Shown: positions 16,041-24,141 of the stretch, piece by piece
How the letters are laid out: each line of letters opens with the position of its first letter
Position numbering within the stretch: position 1 is the stretch's first letter
From: Prevotella sp.
Lineage (GTDB): Bacteria; Bacteroidota; Bacteroidia; Bacteroidales; Bacteroidaceae
Direction: 5' to 3'
DNA: 64,000 nucleotides
Assembly (NCBI GenBank): GCA_017554145.1
Contig: JAFZIZ010000004.1
Location: 1-64,000 of the forward strand
Program-made: the position numbers and the translations under genes
The notes under the pieces: model-generated
Databases searched by the model: none
Told to the model about the DNA's origin: nothing
What the model saw: only the letters and a program-made list of their open reading frames with translations

Positions 16041-17183
16041 ATGAAACTATCACAATTCAAATTTAGGTTGCCTGAGGCACAGGTGGCTTTAGAGCCACCG
16101 CACAAAGTGTTTGAGAACGAAGATGGAACAGTGGAGAAAGTCTATCGTCGTGACGAGTGCCGTCTGATGGTGGTACATCGTAAGAGTGGGACGATAGACA
16201 TGTTCCAGAAGGATGCTGATGGTAAGGATACTGACCAGCCTTTGCTGTTCCGTGACCTTGTGAACTATTTCGGAGAGGGCGATGCCATTGTCCTCAACGA
16301 TACGAAGGTGTTCCCTGCCCGTCTTTATGGTACAAAGGAAAAGACGGATGCCAAGATTGAAGTATTCCTGCTGCGTGAACTTAACGAAGAGTTGCGCTTG
16401 TGGGATGTACTGGTGGAACCTGCCCGTAAGATACGTATTGGCAACAAGTTGTTCTTCGAAGAGGACGGACCTATGGTGGCTGAGGTGATAGACAATACCA
16501 CCAGTCGTGGACGTACACTACGCTTCCTCTACGACTGTCCTCATGAGGAGTTCAAGCAGGAGTTGTTTGCCTTGGGTTCTTCTCCGCTGCCCCGTTATAT
16601 TGTTAACAGACGCGAGGCAACTCCTGATGATATGGAGAACTTCCAGACAATATATGCCCGTAACGAAGGAGCGGTAACCGCCCCTGCTTCCGGTTTACAT
16701 TTCAGTCGTGAGTTGATGAAACGTTTGGAGATTAATGGTGTGAACTTCTCTTATATCACCGTTCATTGTGGTTTGGGTTGCTTCGACCCGATAGAGGTAG
16801 AGGACCTGACAAAACATAAGATGAGTTCTGAACAGATGTTTGTCAAAGCCGATGCTTGTGAGGTTGTGAACGAGGCAAAGAATAGTGGACATCATATCTG
16901 TGCCGTAGGTGTCAGCACGTTACGTGCTACGGAAACTGCTGTAGGTACGGATGGCTTGTTGAAGGAGTTCGATGGTTGGACGAATAAGTTTATCTTCCCG
17001 CCATATGAGTTCGGACTTGCTGATTCGATGATTACCAACTTCTATCATCCTGAGTCAACGATGATGATGGCAACCGCTGCCTTTGGTGGTTATGATTTGG
17101 TGTACGAGGCCTATGAGGCTGCTGTGAAGAACGGTTTCATGTTTGGCTGCTATGGTGATGCCATGCTGATTCTCGATGACTAA
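16041..17183 (+). CDS. queA: S-adenosylmethionine:tRNA ribosyltransferase-isomerase
   Basis: 380 residues. Transfers the ribosyl group of S-adenosylmethionine to preQ1-modified tRNA to form epoxyqueuosine. Conserved segments: [42 protein letters not shown] and the C-terminal [15 protein letters not shown]. Slightly longer than E. coli QueA (356), with the extra residues near the N-terminus ([18 protein letters not shown]), as I recall for Bacteroidota forms. Ends with an 8-nt overlap into folK, so the two are translated together. Confidence 0.94.
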   Translation: MKLSQFKFRLPEAQVALEPPHKVFENEDGTVEKVYRRDECRLMVVHRKSGTIDMFQKDADGKDTDQPLLFRDLVNYFGEGDAIVLNDTKVFPARLYGTKEKTDAKIEVFLLRELNEELRLWDVLVEPARKIRIGNKLFFEEDGPMVAEVIDNTTSRGRTLRFLYDCPHEEFKQELFALGSSPLPRYIVNRREATPDDMENFQTIYARNEGAVTAPASGLHFSRELMKRLEINGVNFSYITVHCGLGCFDPIEVEDLTKHKMSSEQMFVKADACEVVNEAKNSGHHICAVGVSTLRATETAVGTDGLLKEFDGWTNKFIFPPYEFGLADSMITNFYHPESTMMMATAAFGGYDLVYEAYEAAVKNGFMFGCYGDAMLILDD

Positions 17184-17607
17184 AGATTTGTTTCAGGTTT
17201 ATCTGGGATTGGGCTCCAATCTGGGCAACCGTGAGGAGAATATACGGCGTGCTATTGCCTTGATTGATAGTCTGGTGGGAAAGGTAGTGCGACAGTCTTC
17301 CTTGATAGAGACAGAGCCTTGGGGATTTGAATCTACAAATCGTTTCCTGAATGGCGTTATCCTTTGTGAGACCACCCTCACCCCCCGTGAGGTATTGAAG
17401 GCTACACAGAAGATAGAACGGGAACTTGGGCGTAAGAAGAAAACTCACCATTTACCACGCACCACTCGCCATTACAAAGATCGCCCCATCGATATCGATA
17501 TCCTGCTATATGGCGACTTGACAATTGACGAGCCAGATTTGAAGATACCGCATCCGCTGATGCAAGAGCGTGACTTCGTCATGATTCCCTTAAAAGAGAT
17601 ACAATAA
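17176..17607 (+). CDS. folK: 2-amino-4-hydroxy-6-hydroxymethyldihydropteridine pyrophosphokinase
   Basis: 143 residues. Transfers pyrophosphate from ATP to the pterin precursor in folate synthesis. Seen: [18 protein letters not shown] at the start, [14 protein letters not shown] in the middle, and [13 protein letters not shown], which holds the Mg-binding DxD pair. Between GRKKK and DRPID lies [13 protein letters not shown], about 7 residues longer than in E. coli HPPK and encoded by a period-7 tract (17443-17470). The gene overlaps queA by 8 nt and ends the operon at a hairpin terminator. Confidence 0.93.
   Translation: MTKDLFQVYLGLGSNLGNREENIRRAIALIDSLVGKVVRQSSLIETEPWGFESTNRFLNGVILCETTLTPREVLKATQKIERELGRKKKTHHLPRTTRHYKDRPIDIDILLYGDLTIDEPDLKIPHPLMQERDFVMIPLKEIQ
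17443..17470. repeat. Period-7 tract inside folK
   Basis: Four heptads of the form ANNNNCC (ACTCACC, ATTTACC and two further variants), ending 28 bases later. They encode the extended loop before the metal-binding DIDIL motif of FolK. Confidence 0.75.
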
Positions 17608-17641
17608 AAAGAGTCCCGTTCCGATTGGAATGGGACTCTTT
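17608..17641. terminator. Bidirectional hairpin terminator between folK and rpsO
   Basis: 15-bp stem (one G-T pair) with loop GATT. A-rich sequence on the left and T-rich on the right mean the hairpin is followed by U's in both directions, serving the folK operon (plus) and rpsO (minus). Confidence 0.85.
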
Positions 17642-17658
17642 CTTTTTCTTTCTACATC

Positions 17659-17928
17659 TTATTTACGCAGACCGAGTTCCTTAATGATAGAACGGTAGCG
17701 GTTGATGTCCTTGTTGTAGAGATACTTCAAGAGCTTACGACGCTGACCTACCATCTTGGTAAGGCTACGAGCAGTACCGAAGTCCTTGCGGTTCTTCTTC
17801 AGGTGCTCTGTCAGGTGACTGATACGGTAAGTGAACAGTGCAATCTGGCTTTCTGCAGAACCAGTGTCTGTTACAGACTTGCCATGCTTCTCAAAGATCT
17901 CTTTCTTTTTAGCTGAATCTAAATACAT
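17659..17928 (-). CDS. rpsO: 30S ribosomal protein S15
   Basis: 89 residues from the ATG at 17928, the standard length; an upstream in-frame start would add 20 residues without family similarity. S15 binds 16S rRNA early in 30S assembly. The sequence is typical: DTGSAESQIALFTYRISHLT, HLKKNRKDFGTARSL, and VGQRRKLLKYL with the basic RNA-binding stretch. A promoter box lies 88 nt upstream, leaving a long leader where translational autoregulation of the kind known for E. coli rpsO could occur; no specific structure was identified. Confidence 0.97.
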   Translation of the reverse strand: MYLDSAKKKEIFEKHGKSVTDTGSAESQIALFTYRISHLTEHLKKNRKDFGTARSLTKMVGQRRKLLKYLYNKDINRYRSIIKELGLRK

Positions 17929-18016
17929 AATTTTGATGATTAAATGATTAATAATATACATCTTTCGGATGCTTACCGCCTTCATCATAAACGGGTTACA
18001 TCGTCAAATGCGGCTG

Positions 18017-18024
18017 CAAAGGTA
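18017..18024 (-). promoter_or_regulatory. -7 promoter box of rpsO
   Basis: Reverse-strand TACCTTTG, 88 nt upstream of the rpsO start; back to back with the typA promoter. Confidence 0.7.
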
Positions 18025-18066
18025 CAACTTTTTTCTTATACTGCAAAGTTTTTCGTGATAAATTCG

Positions 18067-18074
18067 TACCTTTG
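18067..18074 (+). promoter_or_regulatory. -7 promoter box of typA
   Basis: TACCTTTG, 21 nt before the ATG at 18096. It rules out the longer TTG-initiated reading frame, which would begin within the box. Confidence 0.75.
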
Positions 18075-18095
18075 CACCCGAAAAAAGAAAAAGTT

Positions 18096-19898
18096 ATGCA
18101 GGATATCCGTAATATTGCGATTATCGCACACGTAGACCACGGCAAGACAACGCTGGTGGACAAGATGATGCTCGCAGGCAATCTGTTCCGTGAGGGTCAG
18201 AACCTGAGCAGCCAAGTGCTGGACGCTAATGATTTGGAGCGTGAGAGGGGCATCACGATTCTTTCGAAGAATGTAAGTATTAACTGGAAAGGCACAAAAA
18301 TCAATATCATTGATACTCCAGGACACTCTGACTTCGGTGGTGAAGTAGAGCGTGTACTGAATATGGCAGATGGTTGTCTGTTGCTGGTCGATGCCTTTGA
18401 GGGTCCGATGCCACAGACGCGTTTTGTGTTGCAGAAGGCCCTGCAGATTGGTTTGAAACCCATTGTGGTGGTCAACAAGGTTGACAAGCCTAACTGTCGT
18501 CCCGAGGAAGTCTATGAGATGGTGTTCGACCTGATGTTCTCCTTAGATGCAACAGAAGACCAGTTGGACTTCCCCGTTGTCTATGGTTCTGCCAAGAACG
18601 GATGGATGGGTGAAGACTATAACACGCCCACCAACGACATCACTTACCTGTTGGATAAGATTGTCGAGGTGATCCCTGCCCCCCAACAGTTGGAAGGCAC
18701 TCCCCAGATGCTGATAACTTCACTCGACTATTCGAGTTATACGGGTCGTATTGCTGTAGGCCGTGTGCATCGAGGCAATCTGAAGGATGGTCAGCAGGTA
18801 ACGATAGCCCATCGTGATGGTTCGATGGAGAAGACGAAGATTAAGGAATTGCATACCTTCGATGGTATGGGACACTCCCGTATCGATCAGGTGGATTGTG
18901 GCGATATCTGTGCTGTCATTGGACTTGAGAAGTTTGAAATTGGCGATACCATCTGTGATGCGGAGAATCCAGAGGCTTTGCCACCTATCGCTATCGATGA
19001 GCCAACGATGTCGATGCTCTTCACCATCAATGACTCTCCTTTCTTTGGTAAGGAAGGTAAGTTTGTGACCAGTCGTCATATCAACGACCGTCTGGAGAAA
19101 GAATTGGAAAAAAACCTTGCCTTGCGTGTCGAACCTTTCGAGGACTCTACGGATAAGTGGATTGTTTCAGGTCGTGGCGTATTGCATCTTTCCGTACTTA
19201 TCGAGACCATGCGTCGCGAGGGTTATGAGTTGCAGGTTGGTCAGCCACAGGTGATCTATAAGGAGATTGACGGGAAGCGTTGTGAGCCAATCGAGGAACT
19301 CACTATTAATGTTCCTGAAGAGTTCGCTTCGAAGATGATTGATATGGTGACGCGTCGTAAAGGTGAAATGACCTCAATGGAATCTCAAGGCGAGCGTACG
19401 AATATCGAGTTTGATATCCCCTCTCGTGGTATCATCGGCTTGCGTACTAATGTGTTGACGGCATCCCAGGGAGAGGCTATCATGGCGCACCGTTTCAAAG
19501 AGTACCAGCCGTACAAAGGCGACATCGAGCGTCGTGTTAATGGTTCGATGATTGCGATGGAGACGGGTACTGCCTTTGCTTATTCTATCGATAAGTTGCA
19601 AGACCGTGGTAAGTTCTTCATCGATCCGGGTGAAGAAGTATATTATGGTGAGGTAGTCGGAGAACACGTGCATGACAACGATCTCGTGGTGAATGTCACC
19701 AAGGCAAAGCAGTTGACTAATGTCCGTGCCTCTGGCTCCGATGAGAAGGCTCGCATCATCCCCAAGACCGTCATGTCCTTGGAAGAATGCTTAGAATATA
19801 TTAAGGAAGACGAATTGGTAGAGGTCACTCCCAAGTCTATGCGCATGCGTAAGATCATCCTCGATCACGACCAACGAAAGAAAGCGAATAAAGTGTAA
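18096..19898 (+). CDS. typA: Translational GTPase TypA/BipA
   Basis: 600 residues. Ribosome-associated GTPase needed for 50S assembly and growth under stress in other bacteria. G motifs in order: [15 protein letters not shown] (P-loop), RGITILSKN (switch I), [14 protein letters not shown] (G3) and NKVDKP (G4). Then domain II, EF-G-like domains III and V ([18 protein letters not shown]) and the BipA-specific C-terminus ([14 protein letters not shown]). The start at 18096 is chosen because of the promoter position. A K+ channel gene follows 24 nt downstream and may share the transcript. Confidence 0.96.
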   Translation: MQDIRNIAIIAHVDHGKTTLVDKMMLAGNLFREGQNLSSQVLDANDLERERGITILSKNVSINWKGTKINIIDTPGHSDFGGEVERVLNMADGCLLLVDAFEGPMPQTRFVLQKALQIGLKPIVVVNKVDKPNCRPEEVYEMVFDLMFSLDATEDQLDFPVVYGSAKNGWMGEDYNTPTNDITYLLDKIVEVIPAPQQLEGTPQMLITSLDYSSYTGRIAVGRVHRGNLKDGQQVTIAHRDGSMEKTKIKELHTFDGMGHSRIDQVDCGDICAVIGLEKFEIGDTICDAENPEALPPIAIDEPTMSMLFTINDSPFFGKEGKFVTSRHINDRLEKELEKNLALRVEPFEDSTDKWIVSGRGVLHLSVLIETMRREGYELQVGQPQVIYKEIDGKRCEPIEELTINVPEEFASKMIDMVTRRKGEMTSMESQGERTNIEFDIPSRGIIGLRTNVLTASQGEAIMAHRFKEYQPYKGDIERRVNGSMIAMETGTAFAYSIDKLQDRGKFFIDPGEEVYYGEVVGEHVHDNDLVVNVTKAKQLTNVRASGSDEKARIIPKTVMSLEECLEYIKEDELVEVTPKSMRMRKIILDHDQRKKANKV

Positions 19899-19922
19899 TA
19901 ATTATATAAAGTCTGTGTGGAA

Positions 19923-20681
19923 ATGGAAATGCGTAATAATATCTATCGAATCATAGAACCTCGAACGAAAGGTCGTTATGCAGGGCTTTATGATGCAATC
20001 ATGCTTCTGGCAATCATTATTGGTATATTCCCATTGATGTTCCGCACTCAATTCAAACTGTTCTGGTGGTTCGATTTGATTTCCGGTTTATGTTTCATCG
20101 TAGATTATATCCTACGCTGGATCACAGCAGACTTAAATTCCAAGAGAAGCAAGGTGGCAGCTTTTTTAATCTATCCTTTTACTCCGATGGCGATTATCGA
20201 CCTATTGTCTATTCTGCCTGTCTTCAATCTGCTCGCCCCATCCTTCAAGATTGTTCGAGTATCACGATTCCTGAAGATTATCCGTGTATTCAAGTTCATC
20301 AGGTATTTCGCACCATTAGGGATTATACTATCTGTTATCCGTAAACAAGGTAAAATACTATGTACTGTCCTATCGTTGGCAATCTTCTATATTTTCATTA
20401 CTGCCCTTATCATGTTTAATGCTGAGGAGGATATCAATCCAGAGACAGGTAAGTATCTCTTTGATAATTTCTTTGATGCTTTCTATTGGGCTGCCTGTAC
20501 CTTGACAACAGTGGGTTATGGAGACCTTTATCCCATTTCGGATACTGGGCGAGTGATTAGTATCATTTCCTCGATGGTTGGAATCGCTATCATCGCTCTT
20601 CCTTCAGGTATCATCACTGCCGGTTATATGAATGAACTAAGGAACAAAAAAGAGCATCAAGACAAGAAAGAGCAGTATTGA
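19923..20681 (+). CDS. Voltage-gated-type potassium channel (six-helix ion transport family)
   Basis: About 252 residues; a GTG two codons earlier or the ATG two codons later are alternative starts. Six membrane helices: S1 LYDAIMLLAIIIGIFPLMF, S2 and S3 with acidic residues, then an S4-like helix with a basic residue at every third position (IVRVSRFLKIIRVFKFIRYF). The pore loop carries the K+ selectivity filter TLTTVGYGDLYP. This is the KvAP/Kch-type architecture of one subunit of a tetramer in the inner membrane. No cytoplasmic RCK domain is present, only a short charged tail. Convergent with luxS; 78 nt separate them. Confidence 0.9.
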   Translation: MEMRNNIYRIIEPRTKGRYAGLYDAIMLLAIIIGIFPLMFRTQFKLFWWFDLISGLCFIVDYILRWITADLNSKRSKVAAFLIYPFTPMAIIDLLSILPVFNLLAPSFKIVRVSRFLKIIRVFKFIRYFAPLGIILSVIRKQGKILCTVLSLAIFYIFITALIMFNAEEDINPETGKYLFDNFFDAFYWAACTLTTVGYGDLYPISDTGRVISIISSMVGIAIIALPSGIITAGYMNELRNKKEHQDKKEQY

Positions 20682-20759
20682 TGATTTAAGAAAGGAGGAT
20701 TTATGGCTCTTGCCTTAGTGGATGACAAAAGCCATATACTGGAATTTTGCCATACTCCT

Positions 20760-21287
20760 TTATGCGTCAGCAAAGACTTTACCGTCGTCGAGGGTAATCT
20801 GGAGCTTGGTATATTCGCAGTGGAAATCGTGCTGAAGGCGGTTGAGATAGCGGGCGCTTTCCCACTTACACATGGGGAGGTCGTGGAGCAAGTAATTGCC
20901 ACAGGCCTCTGGCCGTGTAGCAGGCACTTCATCCTGCGTGAGAATCCACTGAAGACATTCGATGGTGAGGCGACGCATATCCTCTACGGTATATGCTCTC
21001 GATTCCCGACCTTCGGTCGCCGACCCGTTGTCTTTCATGATGATATACATGCCTGTAAGACATCCCATAGGACCTACATAGACCACATCCTCTTTCACCT
21101 CACTATTGCGGAACCATGTCGCCATCAAGTGCTCCAGACTATGCATAGCAGCTGGGGCTACTGCAGGTTCCTGATTCGGCTCTGTGATGCGCAAGTCGAA
21201 AGTAGTAAAACCCTTATCCTCGCGTGAAACGTAAATACCCGGCTTCAAATGGGTATGGTCAATAGTGAAACTTTGTATAACTTCCAT
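20760..21287 (-). CDS. luxS: S-ribosylhomocysteine lyase (autoinducer-2 synthase)
   Basis: 175 residues from the ATG at 21287; the longer frame would overlap the kinase gene. Cleaves S-ribosylhomocysteine to homocysteine and DPD, the precursor of AI-2. Metal ligands are visible in AMHSLEHLMATWFRN (HxxEH) and in the C-terminal ACGNYLLHDL (Cys); the catalytic Cys region reads VGPMGCLTGMY. The start motif FTIDHTHLKPG matches the family. It is the last gene of a tight operon with mtnN and two sensor kinases (13 nt after the kinase stop). The operon delivers both steps from S-adenosylhomocysteine to homocysteine. Confidence 0.95.
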   Translation of the reverse strand: MEVIQSFTIDHTHLKPGIYVSREDKGFTTFDLRITEPNQEPAVAPAAMHSLEHLMATWFRNSEVKEDVVYVGPMGCLTGMYIIMKDNGSATEGRESRAYTVEDMRRLTIECLQWILTQDEVPATRPEACGNYLLHDLPMCKWESARYLNRLQHDFHCEYTKLQITLDDGKVFADA

Positions 21288-21300
21288 TTTTCTTTTACCT

Positions 21301-24105
21301 TTAATCTTTATCCTGTTTACAGGGAATCCAGCACCAGAAGGTGGAACCATGACCTTCGCCTTCACTGGTAACACCGATTGTGCCTCCGCAATGTTCTACA
21401 ATGCTCTTGCTGATGGCTAATCCAAGGCCTGTTCCCTGAACGAACTCATTGAGTTTGACAAAACGCTCGAAGACGGAGGCTTGTTTCTCCTTGGGAATAC
21501 CGGCACCAGTGTCTTCACAGTAAATATAGAGACCTAATTCGGTGGCGCGAGGGGACGAAGGCGTAAGGACGTCTTCGCCTTTACAATAGCGGTATCCTAC
21601 TTTGATATGTCCCTGAGTAGTGTACTTGACAGCATTGGTCACGAAATTGGTGATGACCTGCTGTATACGTCCCTTGTCAAGACGTGTGTTGAACGTCTCG
21701 TAGGGATTGTCTTTGATGAACTGGACACCAGGAATCTGTACGCGCTGCTCAAGTGTTTGGCAGATGTCGTCGAAGGCTTGTGCAAAGTCAATGTCAGTGG
21801 GTGCAATGGTCATGGGTTGAGACTCAATGTCGGAAGCCTCGAGAATGTCGCTAATGAGTCGGATGAGCATATCACAGTTATTGCGGATGATGCGTATGAG
21901 TTCCTGCTTCTCGCTGGCATCGCTAATCATAGGCAACACATCAGAGAATCCAACGATGGCGTTAAGTGGCGTACGTATCTCGTGGGTCATATTGGCGAGG
22001 AAAGCAGCTTTGAGGCGTCCGGAGTCCTTGGCACGTGTCGTCTCTATGCGCAGTTTTTCCTGTGCATCTATGAGCTCAGTAATGTTACGTGAGAGACCAA
22101 AGTATTCTGTGAGTTGTCCATCCTTATTAAAAATGGGTATACCAGAGACTGAGTACCAGGTGGGCTCATCATCGAGTGGTGTACGGTCGAAGGGCAGTAT
22201 CGTTTTGTAGTGTTTGCCTTGTTTCATAGCTCTCTGAATGTCGGCTGCGGCTTGCTCTCTGACATCGGCATTGATAGTTTGTATGTACTCCTCAATGGTT
22301 TCAGTGAATTCTGTCTCTCCAGGGGTGCGTGTCAGAATGACGACATTCTCTGACGGCCTATAGCTCCAGATATACATCTGGCTTTCCTTCAACAGGTAGG
22401 AGAGTTGTGCCTCATAGCGTTTCACGTCCTTGTTGATGGTATGTAGCTGACGGTCGTGATTAAGCTGCTCGCGATACATGCTACGCTCGGCGCTGATGTC
22501 GCGATTGGTAACGATATAGTAAACCAGTTTATCGTCGTCGTCCATCACGGGAAGGGCGCGGAATTCGGTATATTTGTTTAATCCTTGTTTCGGGAAATAG
22601 ATATGTTGGCAAGCGTGGAAAATCTCTCTCGAGCCAGGCAGATAAACACCCTTAATATTCGGAAATTCGAAGAGTGAGGTAGTACGGAAGTACTGCTCGT
22701 TCTCTTTATTAACTTGGCAAAATTCGAGCATTTTTTTGTTAATATCGAGAAGGTTACCGTTGGCATCGTAGAATGACATGGCGACAAGGTTGGTATCAAA
22801 CAGCATCTTATACTTGCTAACAATAGTCTTGATATGGCGGTCTTCGTTGACCTCGTCGGTGATATCCTTTGTGGTGTAGACGATGTATTGCAGCTTACCG
22901 TTTTCCTTCTCGGCGATGGCATTGCCGTAGAAGTTCCTCCAGAGGGGAGACTCGCTAGTTCCCTGATTGAATCTGAGATTCATTTCGAAATGATTGATGG
23001 CGCCAGTAATCAGTTGTGCGTTGAGGTTGTGCAAAAGCTGGGCCTCTTCATCAGGCATGCGTTTGAGAAAATCCTCTGGCGATGACTTTCCCTCTGGTAT
23101 CATCTCTCCATATCTATTGCGTAGCGTGTTACTTTTGAAGTCCCACTCCACCACGAAATAGTCGCCCATATTGAGAACTTGGTTCATCATTTGCCCAAGG
23201 TCAGAACTCTCGTGTACTGACTGTCTGACCCTTTGGCGTACAATGCGTATGAGTACCAGTACGATGATGGTTGCCAGAAGCAGTCCTATGAGGATATAGA
23301 GTGCCACTGGCGATGCATCATCGTGAATACGCTCTGGATGGAACCAGCGGTCGTAGACTTTCTGCAGTTTGCCTGCTTGTTCCAAACGGGTGTATTGGTC
23401 GTCAATGATATTGACCAGGTCTTTGTTGTAACCGATAATTCGAAGTTCACCGGCAGGGATGTCTATCTCGTCAAGGGTGATGCCGTCGAGTCCAAGTTCC
23501 TGAATCTTATGACTAAGGGGTATCTCTCCCCATATATAGTATTTGTATTTACCTTGGACGATGCCAGAAAGACCATCCTTTGGCGTGTGGTACTCTATGG
23601 TAAACGGCAGTTTCCCCCTTTGGGCAAGAGCCAAAGCCGCATAGTCGTCCTCTTTCAGGATGAGCGTGTCTGACGGCAGAAGGTTGTCAATCCGATTCAG
23701 CGGTTTGGCATTAGTACGACGTGCTAATTTCAGGTTGTAATAGTTGATGTACTTGTGGGTAGACACGTAGGGCGCGTCTTTGTAGAAATAGTACAGGGCG
23801 TGGATGAGGTCGGCCTCACGTTTCTTAAACATCTCTGTTGCTACGTGCCATTCCTGCATAACGAACTTATGAGGAATGTTCAGTTGGTCGAGAATTTGGT
23901 TGAGTACGTCAACGTTGTATCCAGCAGGCTTTCCTTCTGCATTGACGAATTCAAAGGGGCGGAAATCCCAGTCACAAACAATGACCAATGGTTTCTCCTC
24001 TGTATAGCCAAAGTTATTGGCAGCGGAGAGGGATGATAACAAGGCAAAAAGGTTGAAGAGTAAAATGATTGACCTTTTCCCGTTTTGGAATATATCTCGT
24101 ATCAT
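21301..24105 (-). CDS. Periplasmic-binding-domain sensor histidine kinase (active type, His708)
   Basis: 934 residues. Order: signal peptide (1-29), an SBP_bac_3-type solute-binding domain in the periplasm (~38-255; WDFRPFEFVNAEGKPAGYNVD is the usual first lobe), a membrane helix (~268-288, ALYILIGLLLATIIVLVLI), and three PAS-like domains (~310-690). Then HisKA with phosphoacceptor His708 in NMTHEIRTPLNAIVGFSD, and HATPase_c with the N box NFVTNAVKYTT, DTGAGIP and GTGLGLAISKSIV. No receiver or HPt domain and no response regulator gene nearby, so the partner must be elsewhere. Paralogous and collinear with the upstream kinase. Encoded between it and luxS; the ligand may be an amino acid or methyl-cycle metabolite (inference). 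Confidence 0.9.
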   Translation of the reverse strand: MIRDIFQNGKRSIILLFNLFALLSSLSAANNFGYTEEKPLVIVCDWDFRPFEFVNAEGKPAGYNVDVLNQILDQLNIPHKFVMQEWHVATEMFKKREADLIHALYYFYKDAPYVSTHKYINYYNLKLARRTNAKPLNRIDNLLPSDTLILKEDDYAALALAQRGKLPFTIEYHTPKDGLSGIVQGKYKYYIWGEIPLSHKIQELGLDGITLDEIDIPAGELRIIGYNKDLVNIIDDQYTRLEQAGKLQKVYDRWFHPERIHDDASPVALYILIGLLLATIIVLVLIRIVRQRVRQSVHESSDLGQMMNQVLNMGDYFVVEWDFKSNTLRNRYGEMIPEGKSSPEDFLKRMPDEEAQLLHNLNAQLITGAINHFEMNLRFNQGTSESPLWRNFYGNAIAEKENGKLQYIVYTTKDITDEVNEDRHIKTIVSKYKMLFDTNLVAMSFYDANGNLLDINKKMLEFCQVNKENEQYFRTTSLFEFPNIKGVYLPGSREIFHACQHIYFPKQGLNKYTEFRALPVMDDDDKLVYYIVTNRDISAERSMYREQLNHDRQLHTINKDVKRYEAQLSYLLKESQMYIWSYRPSENVVILTRTPGETEFTETIEEYIQTINADVREQAAADIQRAMKQGKHYKTILPFDRTPLDDEPTWYSVSGIPIFNKDGQLTEYFGLSRNITELIDAQEKLRIETTRAKDSGRLKAAFLANMTHEIRTPLNAIVGFSDVLPMISDASEKQELIRIIRNNCDMLIRLISDILEASDIESQPMTIAPTDIDFAQAFDDICQTLEQRVQIPGVQFIKDNPYETFNTRLDKGRIQQVITNFVTNAVKYTTQGHIKVGYRYCKGEDVLTPSSPRATELGLYIYCEDTGAGIPKEKQASVFERFVKLNEFVQGTGLGLAISKSIVEHCGGTIGVTSEGEGHGSTFWCWIPCKQDKD

Positions 24106-24141
24106 GTGGCGTTATTTTTTCATTTTTCAACTATACATACT

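Noticed and set aside
20703-21227. Plus-strand open frame of 174 codons with a GGAGG before its ATG, after the K+ channel gene
   Set aside because: It is antisense to luxS over most of its length, and luxS has all catalytic motifs. The protein has no recognisable feature, so the ribosome-site match is taken as chance.
21540-21585. GC-rich stretch in the second kinase (encoding DVLTPSSPRATE) as another period-7 tract
   Set aside because: It is an apparent insertion in the ATPase domain, but heptads match each other at only two to four of seven positions, so periodicity is not convincing.
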